Shown: positions 32,603 to 40,581, numbered from the stretch's first letter. The stretch: 64,000 bases of DNA from Streptomyces gossypii (GCF_025165795.1 NZ_JAJAGO010000013.1:62001-126000), one strand, 5' to 3'. Program-made: numbers and translations. The notes: a model not told the origin generated them from the sequence alone.

Positions 32603-33975
32603 GCACCACATACGCGACCGCACCCGGCCGGGCGCCGGGCGTGGGACACGCCCTCGCGCTGATGCGCGGCCCGCTGGGTTTCATCCAGTCGCTGCGCAGC
32701 CACGGCGACCTGGTCCGTGTGGATCTGGGACCCATGCCCGCCCTGTTCGTCACCGAGCCTGAACTGATCCACGCGCTGCTCACCGACCGCAAGGACCTCC
32801 TCGACAAGGGGCGGTTCTACGACAAGGTGCGTCCGCTCACCGGGAACGGCGTCATCCATGCCTACGGGGATGAGCACCGCCGCCAGCGGGCCATGATCAA
32901 ACCCTCCTTCCACCGGGAGCAGATCGCCCGCTACGCGACGGTCATGCACGAGGTCACCACCCGGAAGACCGCCGACTGGCGCGCCGGTGAGCAGCTTCCG
33001 CTCGACAAGGCGATGCGTGACATCACCTTCAACATCCTGGCCTCCACCATGTTCGGGTCGGCGGTCGGGAAGGAGGCGCACCAGGAGCTGGCGGACCTGC
33101 TTCCCGTCGTCCTGGAAGCGATCATGTGGCGCACCGTGTCCCCGGGCGACCTGCTGGAGAAGCTGCCGCTGCCGATGAACCGCCGCTTCGACCGGGCGTT
33201 CGCCGACCTGCGTGCGGCGATCAGCCGGGTGATGCTGGAGTACCGGCGCAGTGAGGACGGGGAGCGGCGCGCGGACATGCTCTCCATGCTGCTCGGCGCC
33301 AAGGACGAGGACACCGGCCTGCCCATGACCGACGAGGAGATCTGCAACCAGATCGTCTCGATCACCATGGCCGGCTCGGAGACCGCGGCGACGGCGATGG
33401 CCTGGATGTTCTACGAACTCGACCGTCACCCGGACATCGAGCGGCGGGTCCGTGCGGAGGTTCTCGAGGTCCTGGGGGACCGGGACTTCGAGGTGGCGGA
33501 CGCGGGGCGGCTGCCGTACTGCAGGACAGTGCTGCAGGAGGTCCTGCGGGTGCGTCAGCCGATCCTGGTCATCTCCCGGCGGGCCGTGCAGGACTTCCCG
33601 CTGGGCTCGGGCACGGTCCGGGCCGGTACCGAGCTGTTCTACAGCCCGTACGCGGTGCACCGGGATCCGGAGTTCTTCCCCGACCCGCTGCGGTTCGATC
33701 CCGACCGCTGGGTCTCGCGCCCGGCCGCGGTCCTGCCGAAGGGGGCGTACACACCGTTCGGTGCCGGTCCGAGGCACTGCATCGGGGAGCAGTTCGCCTG
33801 GGCCATGATGCACGCGGTGCTGGCCATCGTCGTACGGCGCTGGCGTCTGGTCCTGCCGGACGGGGTGAAGGTGCGGGAGATGCCCTGGGCAACCGTCAAC
33901 CCCCATCACATGCCGATGGTGCCCGTCCCGGTCGGGCGCGAGGAGAGCGTGCACGGTGAAGATCAACATCGATGA
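32599..33975 (+). CDS. Cytochrome P450-C, terpene-oxygenase type
   Basis: 458 aa. It has MRGPLGFIQSLRSHGDLVRVDLG, IKPSFHREQIARYA (C-helix region), I-helix IVSITMAGSETAATAMAW, VLQEVLRVRQPILVISRR (ExxR), FDPDRWVSRPA and heme loop FGAGPRHCIGEQFAWAMM (Cys near 394). It belongs to the same broad class as P450-B, typical of terpene tailoring. ATG overlaps the terpene synthase stop (ATGA), and the 3' end overlaps the ferredoxin by 20 bp. It is thus tightly coupled to both the cyclase and an electron carrier. The last residues (VGREESVHGEDQHR) are a non-conserved tail. Confidence 0.91.
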   Translation: MSTTYATAPGRAPGVGHALALMRGPLGFIQSLRSHGDLVRVDLGPMPALFVTEPELIHALLTDRKDLLDKGRFYDKVRPLTGNGVIHAYGDEHRRQRAMIKPSFHREQIARYATVMHEVTTRKTADWRAGEQLPLDKAMRDITFNILASTMFGSAVGKEAHQELADLLPVVLEAIMWRTVSPGDLLEKLPLPMNRRFDRAFADLRAAISRVMLEYRRSEDGERRADMLSMLLGAKDEDTGLPMTDEEICNQIVSITMAGSETAATAMAWMFYELDRHPDIERRVRAEVLEVLGDRDFEVADAGRLPYCRTVLQEVLRVRQPILVISRRAVQDFPLGSGTVRAGTELFYSPYAVHRDPEFFPDPLRFDPDRWVSRPAAVLPKGAYTPFGAGPRHCIGEQFAWAMMHAVLAIVVRRWRLVLPDGVKVREMPWATVNPHHMPMVPVPVGREESVHGEDQHR

Positions 33976-34153
33976 GGAGAAATGCTGCGGCTCCGGAATG
34001 TGCGCACTTTCGGCCCCTGGGGTGTTCGACCAGGGGCCGGACGGCCGGGTAGTCGTGCTGGATCCGTCTCCGCCGACAGAAGCGGAACATCTCGTTCAGG
34101 TCGCGGTCTTCAACTGCCCTTGCGAAGTGATCACGCTGGACGAAGAGCAGTGA
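33956..34153 (+). CDS. 3Fe-4S ferredoxin, P450 redox partner
   Basis: 65 aa, MKINIDEEKCCGSGMCALSAPGVF..., ending NCPCEVITLDEEQ. The cysteine spacing (CxxSGxC near residues 11-16, with CP near residue 54) is that of Streptomyces P450-associated 3Fe-4S ferredoxins. A Gly replaces the second cysteine of a 4Fe-4S site. GTG start inside the end of P450-C (20-bp overlap). It likely delivers electrons to the four P450s; no dedicated ferredoxin reductase is in the window. Confidence 0.93.
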   Translation: MKINIDEEKCCGSGMCALSAPGVFDQGPDGRVVVLDPSPPTEAEHLVQVAVFNCPCEVITLDEEQ

Positions 34154-34162
34154 GTGCCTTTG

Positions 34163-34191
34163 CCGAAGATTTACCGGAAACTGGTCTTCGG
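34163..34191 (+). terminator. Stem-loop after the ferredoxin gene
   Basis: CCGAAGA (34163-34169) pairs with TCTTCGG (34185-34191); the loop contains a CCGG self-complement. It ends the 27.6-34.1 kb operon only 10 bp past the stop. It is a modest stem, so possibly partial termination. Confidence 0.6.
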
Positions 34192-34206
34192 AATTACTGT
34201 AATCGT

Positions 34207-34217
34207 TTGGTTACCAA
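34207..34217. promoter_or_regulatory. Inverted repeat upstream of the LuxR regulator (candidate operator/promoter region)
   Basis: TTGGT-T-ACCAA is a perfect 5-bp inverted repeat in the 234-bp gap before the regulator gene. The gap is clearly less GC-rich than its surroundings. Downstream, TTGTGT (34229) and GATAGT (34248) could be -35/-10 elements. The repeat may be a site for the cluster regulator or a TetR/LuxR-class protein. Evidence is only positional and symmetric. Confidence 0.35.
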
Positions 34218-34387
34218 GTGCACACGTCTTGTGTATGCCTTGTGCAGGATAGTGCCGATCGTTACCCTGGATCCACATCTCGGCTGGTGCCGGGGAGTGC
34301 GGATTGTTTTCCACCGGAGTCCTGCCGTGGAGTCTCGCCGCACCACCTTTCGCTAGTCGGCCGGATGGCCAGCGCGAAGGGGGAGCC

Positions 34388-35050
34388 ATGGCTTTAATTT
34401 CGGACGCGATTCCGGTCAGTGTCATTATCTGTGACGGAAACCCACATGCCAGGCTCGGACTCCAGGTAATCCTCGGCCGCGACGCAAATATATCGGTCAT
34501 AGCCGATGTGCCGGACGAAGCCGGTGTGCTCTGCCGGATGGCTGAATTTCCGGTGGATGTCGTAGTGCTGGATGCCGTGTTCGCCCATCTGCTCGGGGAG
34601 ATCGCCCGGTCCCGCAGCGGCCGGCTGCCCGCCACGGTCGTCTACGGCGTGGCGGAGACGACGCCGGAAGGACTGGCGGCGCTCATCCGGGCCAACGTGA
34701 CCTGCCTCGTCCACCATGACGCACCGCAGTCGGATTTGCTTCACGCGGTGCATGCCGCCGCCACCGGCGAAGGGTTCGCCTCGCAGGCCCTGACCGGGCC
34801 GCTGCTGGAGGCCGTCCGTCGGCGCGGGCAGTGCGAGCGGGCCGAGCTCCCGATCGCCGCACAGTTGACCGAACGGGAACGGGAGGTCGTCCAGGTGCTC
34901 TGCCAGGGACTCTCGAACAGGGCCATCGCCGACGCTCTGTCACTCAGCGAGAAGACGGTCAAGTTCCATGTGTCCAATGTGCTGGCCAAGGCGGGCCTGC
35001 GCAGCCGGGCCCAGTTGATCGCCTCTTCCGGGATGCTTTCGGTTTCCTGA
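34388..35050 (+). CDS. LuxR-family cluster regulator with atypical receiver and TTA codon 3
   Basis: 220 aa. The C-terminal LuxR HTH is AAQLTEREREVVQVLCQGLSNRAIADALSLSEKTVKFHVSNVLAKAGL. The N-terminal domain resembles a receiver but is degenerate. The acidic pair reads IICDGNPHA; an Asp is present in DVVVLDAVFA; the conserved Thr/Ser position reads VVYGVAE; and the Lys position reads HHDAPQSD. It is therefore unlikely to be switched by an ordinary kinase. The third codon (34394-34396) is TTA, so production should depend on bldA. ATG preceded by GAAGGGGGAG. It sits between the two halves of the terpenoid cluster and is the best candidate for its pathway-specific activator. Confidence 0.88.
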   Translation: MALISDAIPVSVIICDGNPHARLGLQVILGRDANISVIADVPDEAGVLCRMAEFPVDVVVLDAVFAHLLGEIARSRSGRLPATVVYGVAETTPEGLAALIRANVTCLVHHDAPQSDLLHAVHAAATGEGFASQALTGPLLEAVRRRGQCERAELPIAAQLTEREREVVQVLCQGLSNRAIADALSLSEKTVKFHVSNVLAKAGLRSRAQLIASSGMLSVS

Positions 35051-35202
35051 AGCCGTGCCGGCGGGCGCCCGCCGGCACGACCCAGTATTTCCTGCCCGGT
35101 CTTTCGTCCAGGGTGTCCATCAGCCCTCGGGCGGAAGACAGGCCATCCTTTCCTGGGAATACTTTCCCCGAGTCGCAGTTCTTTTCGGTCGAAAGAGTGC
35201 AC

Positions 35203-36444
35203 ATGTCGCAACAGCGTTATCTGGAGCCGAGCGAGGCGTATCACGCTTTTGTCAACTGGTCGGGATCGTATTCCGTGGCATACACGGGACGCATCGATGC
35301 GGAACTGCTGGTCGAGGCTTTCAATTTACTTTGCAAGGGCAATCCGCTACTGCGTGCCAGGCTGTGCCGGGAAGAGGACGGGTTCGCTTTCCTTCTCCCC
35401 GCCGGGCAGGGAGCTGAGACGACGGTCCGTGACGGCGGCGAACCGGTCTACCTGGAGGAGATGGGTCGCCCGCTCGACTCCAGGAGGGCGCTGTGCCGGC
35501 TCGTGCTCGTCCGGGGCGCGGAGCAGGGCGGTCACCTCATCCTGGTACTGCACCACAGCATGATCGACGGCCGAGGCGGCGTCACCCTGCTGGAGCAGCT
35601 GCTCCGCCACTACACGGCCCTCACCAAGGGCGAGACGCCGCTGGTGCCCGCCGACGCCCCGCTGCCTTCGCCCGCCGAGGACCTGCTGCGCACCCGAGGC
35701 GGTGCCGGGGCCCCGGACGGCGCCACCGTGGGTGACCAGGTGGACCGGGCCGCTCTGCGGATCGCCCTGGCAGGCGCCCCGTCCCCCGGTCACCTGGAGG
35801 TGGCGGCGGACCGGATCCGGCTGGACGCACGGACCACGGCCGAGCTGATCGGCCGGCTGCGCGCCGAGCGGCTCTCGGTCCACGCGTACCTCTGCGGCGC
35901 GGCGACCGTCGCCCTGCGGGACGAGCTGGAGACCGGCGGCGCCCCGCGGCCGATGGTGTGCGGCTGCCCGGTCGATCTCCGGGACCGCGTCCGGCCACCG
36001 GTGACCGTGGCGGAATCGACGAACTTCGTGAGCGGCGTCGAGGCCCGCGTCGTCGTCCCCTACGGCGGTGACCCGCGATCCGTCGGCCGTCGGATCAAGG
36101 AGCGGCTGGACTCCGCGGTGGCCGAAGGGGAGGCGGAGCGCGCCATTCTCGAAGCACAGCAGTTCACCGCGGCGGAACCCACCGCTGTCGACCTCGTGGT
36201 CACGAACCTGGGAGCCATACCCGGCTTCACCGCTCCGGACGGGGTACGCGTCACCGACTTCCGCGGCTACACCACGACGACGATGACGGGTCTGCTGCTC
36301 TTCGTCGTCACCAGCTACGGCGACCGGCTGAGCGTGGAGATCACCTCACCGGCGGGCCACCTCACCGGGGAGCAGCGAGCCGGACTCGTCCGGCGGATGG
36401 GTGACCTGCTGCGTGCCCCCGCCGCCGCCCCCGCCGGGACCTGA
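35203..36444 (+). CDS. HHxxxDG acyltransferase (condensation-domain superfamily, PapA-like), TTA codon
   Basis: 413-aa stand-alone member of the CoA-dependent acyltransferase/condensation fold. The catalytic motif LVLHHSMIDGRGGVTLLEQL (HHxxxDG) lies near residue 115, and a C-terminal segment PTAVDLVVTNLGAIPGF is typical of PapA-type enzymes. It likely esterifies a hydroxyl on the terpenoid with an acyl group. Codon 42 (35326-35328) is TTA. The ATG of MSQQRYLEPSEAYHA is chosen where homology begins, although the ribosome site (GAAAG) is weak and GTG lies two codons upstream. It is followed 70 bp later by P450-D. KAS III and SDR genes beyond suggest a dedicated acyl donor. Confidence 0.85.
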   Translation: MSQQRYLEPSEAYHAFVNWSGSYSVAYTGRIDAELLVEAFNLLCKGNPLLRARLCREEDGFAFLLPAGQGAETTVRDGGEPVYLEEMGRPLDSRRALCRLVLVRGAEQGGHLILVLHHSMIDGRGGVTLLEQLLRHYTALTKGETPLVPADAPLPSPAEDLLRTRGGAGAPDGATVGDQVDRAALRIALAGAPSPGHLEVAADRIRLDARTTAELIGRLRAERLSVHAYLCGAATVALRDELETGGAPRPMVCGCPVDLRDRVRPPVTVAESTNFVSGVEARVVVPYGGDPRSVGRRIKERLDSAVAEGEAERAILEAQQFTAAEPTAVDLVVTNLGAIPGFTAPDGVRVTDFRGYTTTTMTGLLLFVVTSYGDRLSVEITSPAGHLTGEQRAGLVRRMGDLLRAPAAAPAGT

Positions 36445-36514
36445 GCGCTGCCGGACAGGACCTCGCGCCCCGGCGCCGCATCCCGCCCGCTCCATGGACG
36501 TCTCAGGAGGACGT

Positions 36515-37723
36515 ATGCCCGATCCCGATTCCCGGCCGCCCAGGATTCCCACCGAGCGGCAGAGCGTACTGGACCCGCCCGCGTCCCTCGCCGAACTGCG
36601 CAAACGCTGTCCGGTGGCGCCGCTGAGCTACGCCGACGGTCATCTGGGCTGGCTCGTGACCAGTCACGAACTGGCACGCAAGGTGCTGTCCGACTCCCGC
36701 TTCAGCTCCCGGCCGGAGCTGCGGCATTCGGCCGTGCACGAGGTCCTCGGCGACGGCCAGCCGCCGGAGGAGGACGTGCCGGGGATGTTCGTCGGCATGG
36801 ACCCCCCCGACCACACCAAGTACCGCCGGCTGCTGACCGGCGAGCTGAGCGTGCGCAGGATGCGGCAGCTCGAGCCGAAGATCGCCGACACCGCCCACGA
36901 ACTGATCGACCGGATGCTGGCGGAGAATCCGTCCGGCTCCGCGGATCTCGTCACGTCCTTCGCCATCGCCCTGCCGTCCCGGGTGATCTGCGAACTGCTC
37001 GGCATCCCGTACGACCGGTGGGAGGGGATCCAGCCGGTGTCCGAGAAGATGCTGCGCATCGACTCCACGGCCGACGAGGTCAAGGAGTGCTACCGCGTCA
37101 TCTTCGAGTTCCTCGCGGACGTCGTCGCCGGGAAACAGCGGAAGCCCACGGACGATCTGCTGGGCGGACTGGTCGAGAGTGCCGAGCTCAGCGCGGAGGA
37201 ACTCACCAGCGTGGCGTTCCAGTTGTTCACCGCGGGCCACGAGACCACCGCCAACATGCTCTCGCTGGGTGTCTACACCCTGCTGACGCACCCGCGGCAA
37301 CTGGCCGCTCTGCGGGAGGACCCCGCCCAGCTGGACAACGCGGTGGAGGAACTGCTGCGCTACCTCACCGTGATCCAGTTCGGCATCTCCCGGGGTGCGC
37401 TGGAGGACGTGGAAATGGGCGGCGAGGTCGTGCGGAAGGGCCAGACGGTGACCGTGTCGCTGCCCGCGGCAAACCGTGACCCCGCCCGCTTCACGGACCC
37501 CGACACCTTCGACATCACCCGGCAGCCCACCGGCAACCTGGCCTTCGGCTTCGGCGTCCACCAGTGCGTGGCGCAGCAGCTCGCCCGCAGCGAGATGCGC
37601 ACGGGGTACGGGGTGCTGCTGGAGCGGCTGCCGGAGCTGCGGCTCGCCGTGCCGGCGGCGGACGTCGCGATGCGGGACGGCGCGATCGTTTACGGCGTCC
37701 AGACACTGCCGGTCAGGTGGTGA
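36515..37723 (+). CDS. Cytochrome P450-D (CYP105/107-like)
   Basis: 402 aa. C-helix region DPPDHTKYRRLLTGELSVRRM, I-helix LFTAGHETTANMLS, ExxR in VEELLRYLTV, and heme loop FGFGVHQCVAQQLARSEM with Cys near 351. The residue after Cys-Val is Ala where most family members have Gly. Start: ATG of MPDPDSRPPRIPTE with TCAGGAGG eight bases upstream. It is convergent with the SDR gene 17 bp away. It probably oxidises either the terpenoid or the acyl chain; the class is different from P450-B and P450-C. Confidence 0.91.
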   Translation: MPDPDSRPPRIPTERQSVLDPPASLAELRKRCPVAPLSYADGHLGWLVTSHELARKVLSDSRFSSRPELRHSAVHEVLGDGQPPEEDVPGMFVGMDPPDHTKYRRLLTGELSVRRMRQLEPKIADTAHELIDRMLAENPSGSADLVTSFAIALPSRVICELLGIPYDRWEGIQPVSEKMLRIDSTADEVKECYRVIFEFLADVVAGKQRKPTDDLLGGLVESAELSAEELTSVAFQLFTAGHETTANMLSLGVYTLLTHPRQLAALREDPAQLDNAVEELLRYLTVIQFGISRGALEDVEMGGEVVRKGQTVTVSLPAANRDPARFTDPDTFDITRQPTGNLAFGFGVHQCVAQQLARSEMRTGYGVLLERLPELRLAVPAADVAMRDGAIVYGVQTLPVRW

Positions 37724-37740
37724 CCGGGCCCGGCGCAGCA

Positions 37741-38502
37741 CTAGCGGGCCGGCATGCGCAGGCCGCCGTCCAGCCGGATGGTCTCGCCGTTCAGCATCCG
37801 GTTCCCGATGATCTGGCCGACCAGCTCGGCGAACTCGTCGGGGCGGCCCCACCGGCGCGGGTGCGGGACCTGCGCCTCCAGCGCCGTGCGTGTCTCGGCG
37901 GGGAGCCCCTCGGCCGCAGGGGTGTCGAAGAGCCCCGGTGCCACCGTGACGACCCGTATCAGCAAGCCGGCCAGGTCACGGGCGAGCGGCAGTGTCATGC
38001 CGGCCACCCCCGCCTTGGCGGCGGCGTAGGCGGCCTGGCCCACCTGGCCGTCGAAGGCGGCGATGGAAGCGGTGTTGACGATGACTCCGCGCTCGCCGGT
38101 GACCGGTTCGAGGGCGGCCATGCGCTCCGCCGCGAGGCGTACGACATTGAACGTGCCGATGAGGTTCGACGTCACGACGGCCACGAAGTCCTTCAGCGCG
38201 TGCGGCCCCGAGCGGTTCACCACCCGGGCGGCATGCGCCGTCCCCGCGCAGTTGACGACGACCCGCAGCTCGCCCCGCTGCGCCCCGGCGTCCAGCGCAC
38301 GGGTGACATCGAGCTCGTCGGCGACATCGCCCTGGACGAAGACGGCGCCGCCGCCCAGGTGTTCCTGCGCGGCCAGCCCGCGCTCCTTCGACCGGCCGAA
38401 CAGGATCGGCACCGTGCCCGAGGAGAGCAGTCGGCCGGCCGTCGCCAGTCCGAGCCCGGAGGTGCCTCCGGTTACCAGCGCGAGGGTGGGGGAGAGGGGC
38501 AT
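37741..38502 (-). CDS. Short-chain dehydrogenase/reductase (3-hydroxyacyl dehydrogenase/ketoreductase-like)
   Basis: 253-aa classical SDR. ALVTGGTSGLGLATAGRLL (cofactor loop), VVNCAGTAHA (NAG variant), SNLIGTFNVVRL, IVNTASIAAFDGQVGQAAYAAAKAGV (Ser and YxxxK) and a C-terminus with NGETIRLDGGLRM. The sequence resembles type II 3-hydroxyacyl-CoA dehydrogenases. In this setting it could reduce the beta-keto product of the KAS III enzyme or oxidise a terpenoid alcohol. It is divergent from the KAS III gene across a 126-bp AT-richer promoter gap. ATG with GGAAGG upstream. Confidence 0.85.
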   Translation of the reverse strand: MPLSPTLALVTGGTSGLGLATAGRLLSSGTVPILFGRSKERGLAAQEHLGGGAVFVQGDVADELDVTRALDAGAQRGELRVVVNCAGTAHAARVVNRSGPHALKDFVAVVTSNLIGTFNVVRLAAERMAALEPVTGERGVIVNTASIAAFDGQVGQAAYAAAKAGVAGMTLPLARDLAGLLIRVVTVAPGLFDTPAAEGLPAETRTALEAQVPHPRRWGRPDEFAELVGQIIGNRMLNGETIRLDGGLRMPAR

Positions 38503-38628
38503 AACGGCCTTCCAGGAGAAGGGAATTGCGCACGGGGAGGGACGGGGCGAAGCGTGCGGCGCCGCTGAGTATGCCTTTTATCCGGCTATGTTGCAATTGT
38601 TTGGATTTTTCCAGCTGGGAGGGAAACA

Positions 38629-39684
38629 GTGCGTCACAGCGTCAATTCGGAGCGACCGACTGCCGGAATCCGCGCGGTGGGGCGTTTCGTGCCCCGAACC
38701 GAGATAACCAACGAAGATCTCGTGGCCCGGTTCGACACGAGTGACGCCTGGATCCGGGAAAAGCTGGGTATGCACACCCGCCGGGTGGCCACCGCGGACC
38801 AGTGGACCTCGGACCTGGCGGTGCTGGCACTGCACGACGCCTGCGCGCGCGGGGGCGTGGACCCGGGCAGCATAGATCTGCTGATCTGCTGCACAGGTAC
38901 CCCGGACCACATGCTGCCGGCCACGGCCGCCGCGATTCTTCGCAAGGCGGACCTCCACGGCATCCGGGGCTTCGACATCAACGCGGGCGGCTGCGCCGGC
39001 GGTGTCTTCGCGCTGGATGTCGGCGCCAAGTACATAGCCTCCGGTGAGTATCAGCGGATCGCCGTGGTCATCGCCGACACGGTGGCCCAGGCGCTGGACC
39101 CGGCCGACCGTACGGCGCATGCCCTCTTCGGCGACGGCGCGGGCTGTTACCTGCTGGAGCCGTGCGCCACCGGACCCGCGCTGAGCCCCACGCTGCTGCG
39201 CACCCGCCCCGACCTCTACTACACCGCCCACACCGAGCGCCTCCCGCCCGCCGACGGTGTGCCGAACCGCTTCAGCGGCGCCAACTACATGCGCATGGTG
39301 GGCGGGGGCGTGCGGGACTTCGCGCTGGAAGTCATCCCCGAGTTCGCGCTGGAGGTGGTGAAGGCCGCGGAGACCACCCTGGAGGACGTCGACCTGATCG
39401 TGTCCCACCAGGCGAATCCCGCGCTGCTGCTGCGGCTGATGGACGTCCTCGGCCAGCCGAGGGACAAGACGGTGGTGGTGGCGGACCGCTTCGGCAACAC
39501 CAGCGGATCGAGTGTGATCCTGGCGCTGGTGGAGGCCGTGGACACCGGGCGGCTGGGGCCCGGCGACCACGTGTTGCTGCTCGCCTTCGGCTCCGGGATG
39601 AGTTACGGCGGAACCGTCGTCCGCTGGTGCGGCCCCCGGGACTTCGGACCGGTACTTCCCGCCCGCGCCTCGGCGACGTATTGA
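38629..39684 (+). CDS. Beta-ketoacyl-ACP synthase III-like enzyme
   Basis: 351-aa thiolase-fold condensing enzyme. The triad is present: C122 in FDINAGGCAGGVFAL, H260 in LIVSHQANPALLL and N290 in RFGNTSGSSVILAL. One Gly is inserted before the Cys compared with the usual DINAACSGF, as I recall it. Other marks: FDTSDAWIREKLGMHTRRV and the C-terminal LLAFGSGMSYGGTVVRW. GTG start after GGGAGGGAAACA. It may start a short acyl chain or act as an acyl-transferring KAS III homologue. It precedes the enoyl reductase by 56 bp, so they are co-transcribed. Confidence 0.9.
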   Translation: MRHSVNSERPTAGIRAVGRFVPRTEITNEDLVARFDTSDAWIREKLGMHTRRVATADQWTSDLAVLALHDACARGGVDPGSIDLLICCTGTPDHMLPATAAAILRKADLHGIRGFDINAGGCAGGVFALDVGAKYIASGEYQRIAVVIADTVAQALDPADRTAHALFGDGAGCYLLEPCATGPALSPTLLRTRPDLYYTAHTERLPPADGVPNRFSGANYMRMVGGGVRDFALEVIPEFALEVVKAAETTLEDVDLIVSHQANPALLLRLMDVLGQPRDKTVVVADRFGNTSGSSVILALVEAVDTGRLGPGDHVLLLAFGSGMSYGGTVVRWCGPRDFGPVLPARASATY

Positions 39685-39740
39685 GTCCGGCTGAGTCCGG
39701 TGGCCGGAGGACCCCCACACGTTTCCCGGAAGGCGCATCC

Positions 39741-40523
39741 ATGACGCGAACACCCCCGCCCGCGGCCGTGGCGGTCGTCACCGGCTCGTCACGCGGCATC
39801 GGACGGGCCGTTGCCCGCACCCTCGCCGCGCGAGGCGCCCAGGTGGTGATCAACTACAAGCGGGACACCGAAGCGGCCGAGCGCACGCTGGCCGAGATCG
39901 AGGAGGCCGGCGGACACGGCCTCGTGTGCCGGGCCGACGTGGAGAGCCCCGAGGAGATGCGGGCACTCTTCGACACGGTGCGGCGGGTGCACGGGCGCCT
40001 GGACTTCTTCGTCGCCAACGCGGCGGCCGGTCCCGCGAAGGGCTCTCGCGAGCTGGAGCTGCACCATCTCCAGCGGTCCCACGCCACGAACTCGCAGTCC
40101 TTCGTCCTGGCGGCCCAGCAGGCGGCCGGGCTGATGGACGGCGGCGGCCGGATCGTCGCGCTGTCCTCCCTCGCGGCCGTCCGTGCCTTCCCGGGCTATG
40201 CCGCCATCGGTGCGGAGAAGGCGGCGCTGGAGGCATGGGTCCGGTACTTCGCCTGTGAGCTGGCCCCCGCCGGCATCAACGTGAACGCCGTGACCGGGGG
40301 GATGATCGAGACTTCCTCACTGACCCACTACCTGCGGGCGCTCGACCTGGGGCCGGAGGCCGTGATCGCCCACATACCCAAGCGGCGTCCGGGAACACCG
40401 CAGGAAGTCGCGGACGCGGTCGCCTTCCTGCTCTCACCCGCCGCCGAGTACATCACCGGTCAGAATCTCGTCGTCGACGGCGGGCTCAGCGTCACGGCGC
40501 CGCTCTCCATGAGCCCGCCCTGA
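39741..40523 (+). CDS. FabL-like enoyl-ACP reductase (SDR with Y-x6-K)
   Basis: 260-aa SDR. VAVVTGSSRGIGRAVARTLAARGAQVVINYKRD is the NADPH-type cofactor loop, followed by FFVANAAAGPAKGSRELEL and RIVALSSLAAVRAFPGYAAIGAEKAALEAWVRYFA. The catalytic Tyr and Lys are separated by six residues (YAAIGAEK), the FabI/FabL spacing, not the three of ordinary SDRs. The ATG has GGAAGG upstream. Together with KAS III and the neighbouring SDR, this gives elongation, keto-reduction and enoyl-reduction, but no dehydratase is present locally. It probably builds the acyl group used by the acyltransferase at 35203. Confidence 0.85.
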   Translation: MTRTPPPAAVAVVTGSSRGIGRAVARTLAARGAQVVINYKRDTEAAERTLAEIEEAGGHGLVCRADVESPEEMRALFDTVRRVHGRLDFFVANAAAGPAKGSRELELHHLQRSHATNSQSFVLAAQQAAGLMDGGGRIVALSSLAAVRAFPGYAAIGAEKAALEAWVRYFACELAPAGINVNAVTGGMIETSSLTHYLRALDLGPEAVIAHIPKRRPGTPQEVADAVAFLLSPAAEYITGQNLVVDGGLSVTAPLSMSPP

Positions 40524-40532
40524 GGAGCTGTC

Positions 40533-40558
40533 GTCCTGCCCCGCGACCGGGACAGGAC
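40533..40558. terminator. Hairpin between the convergent enoyl reductase and nadA genes
   Basis: GTCCTGCCCC (40533-40542) pairs with GGGACAGGAC (40549-40558), one mismatch, loop GCGACC. It can terminate both the terpenoid cluster (rightward) and nadA (leftward), and it marks the right border of block 2. Confidence 0.75.
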
Positions 40559-40581
40559 AATGGCTTCTGAGCGGGGCCGGG

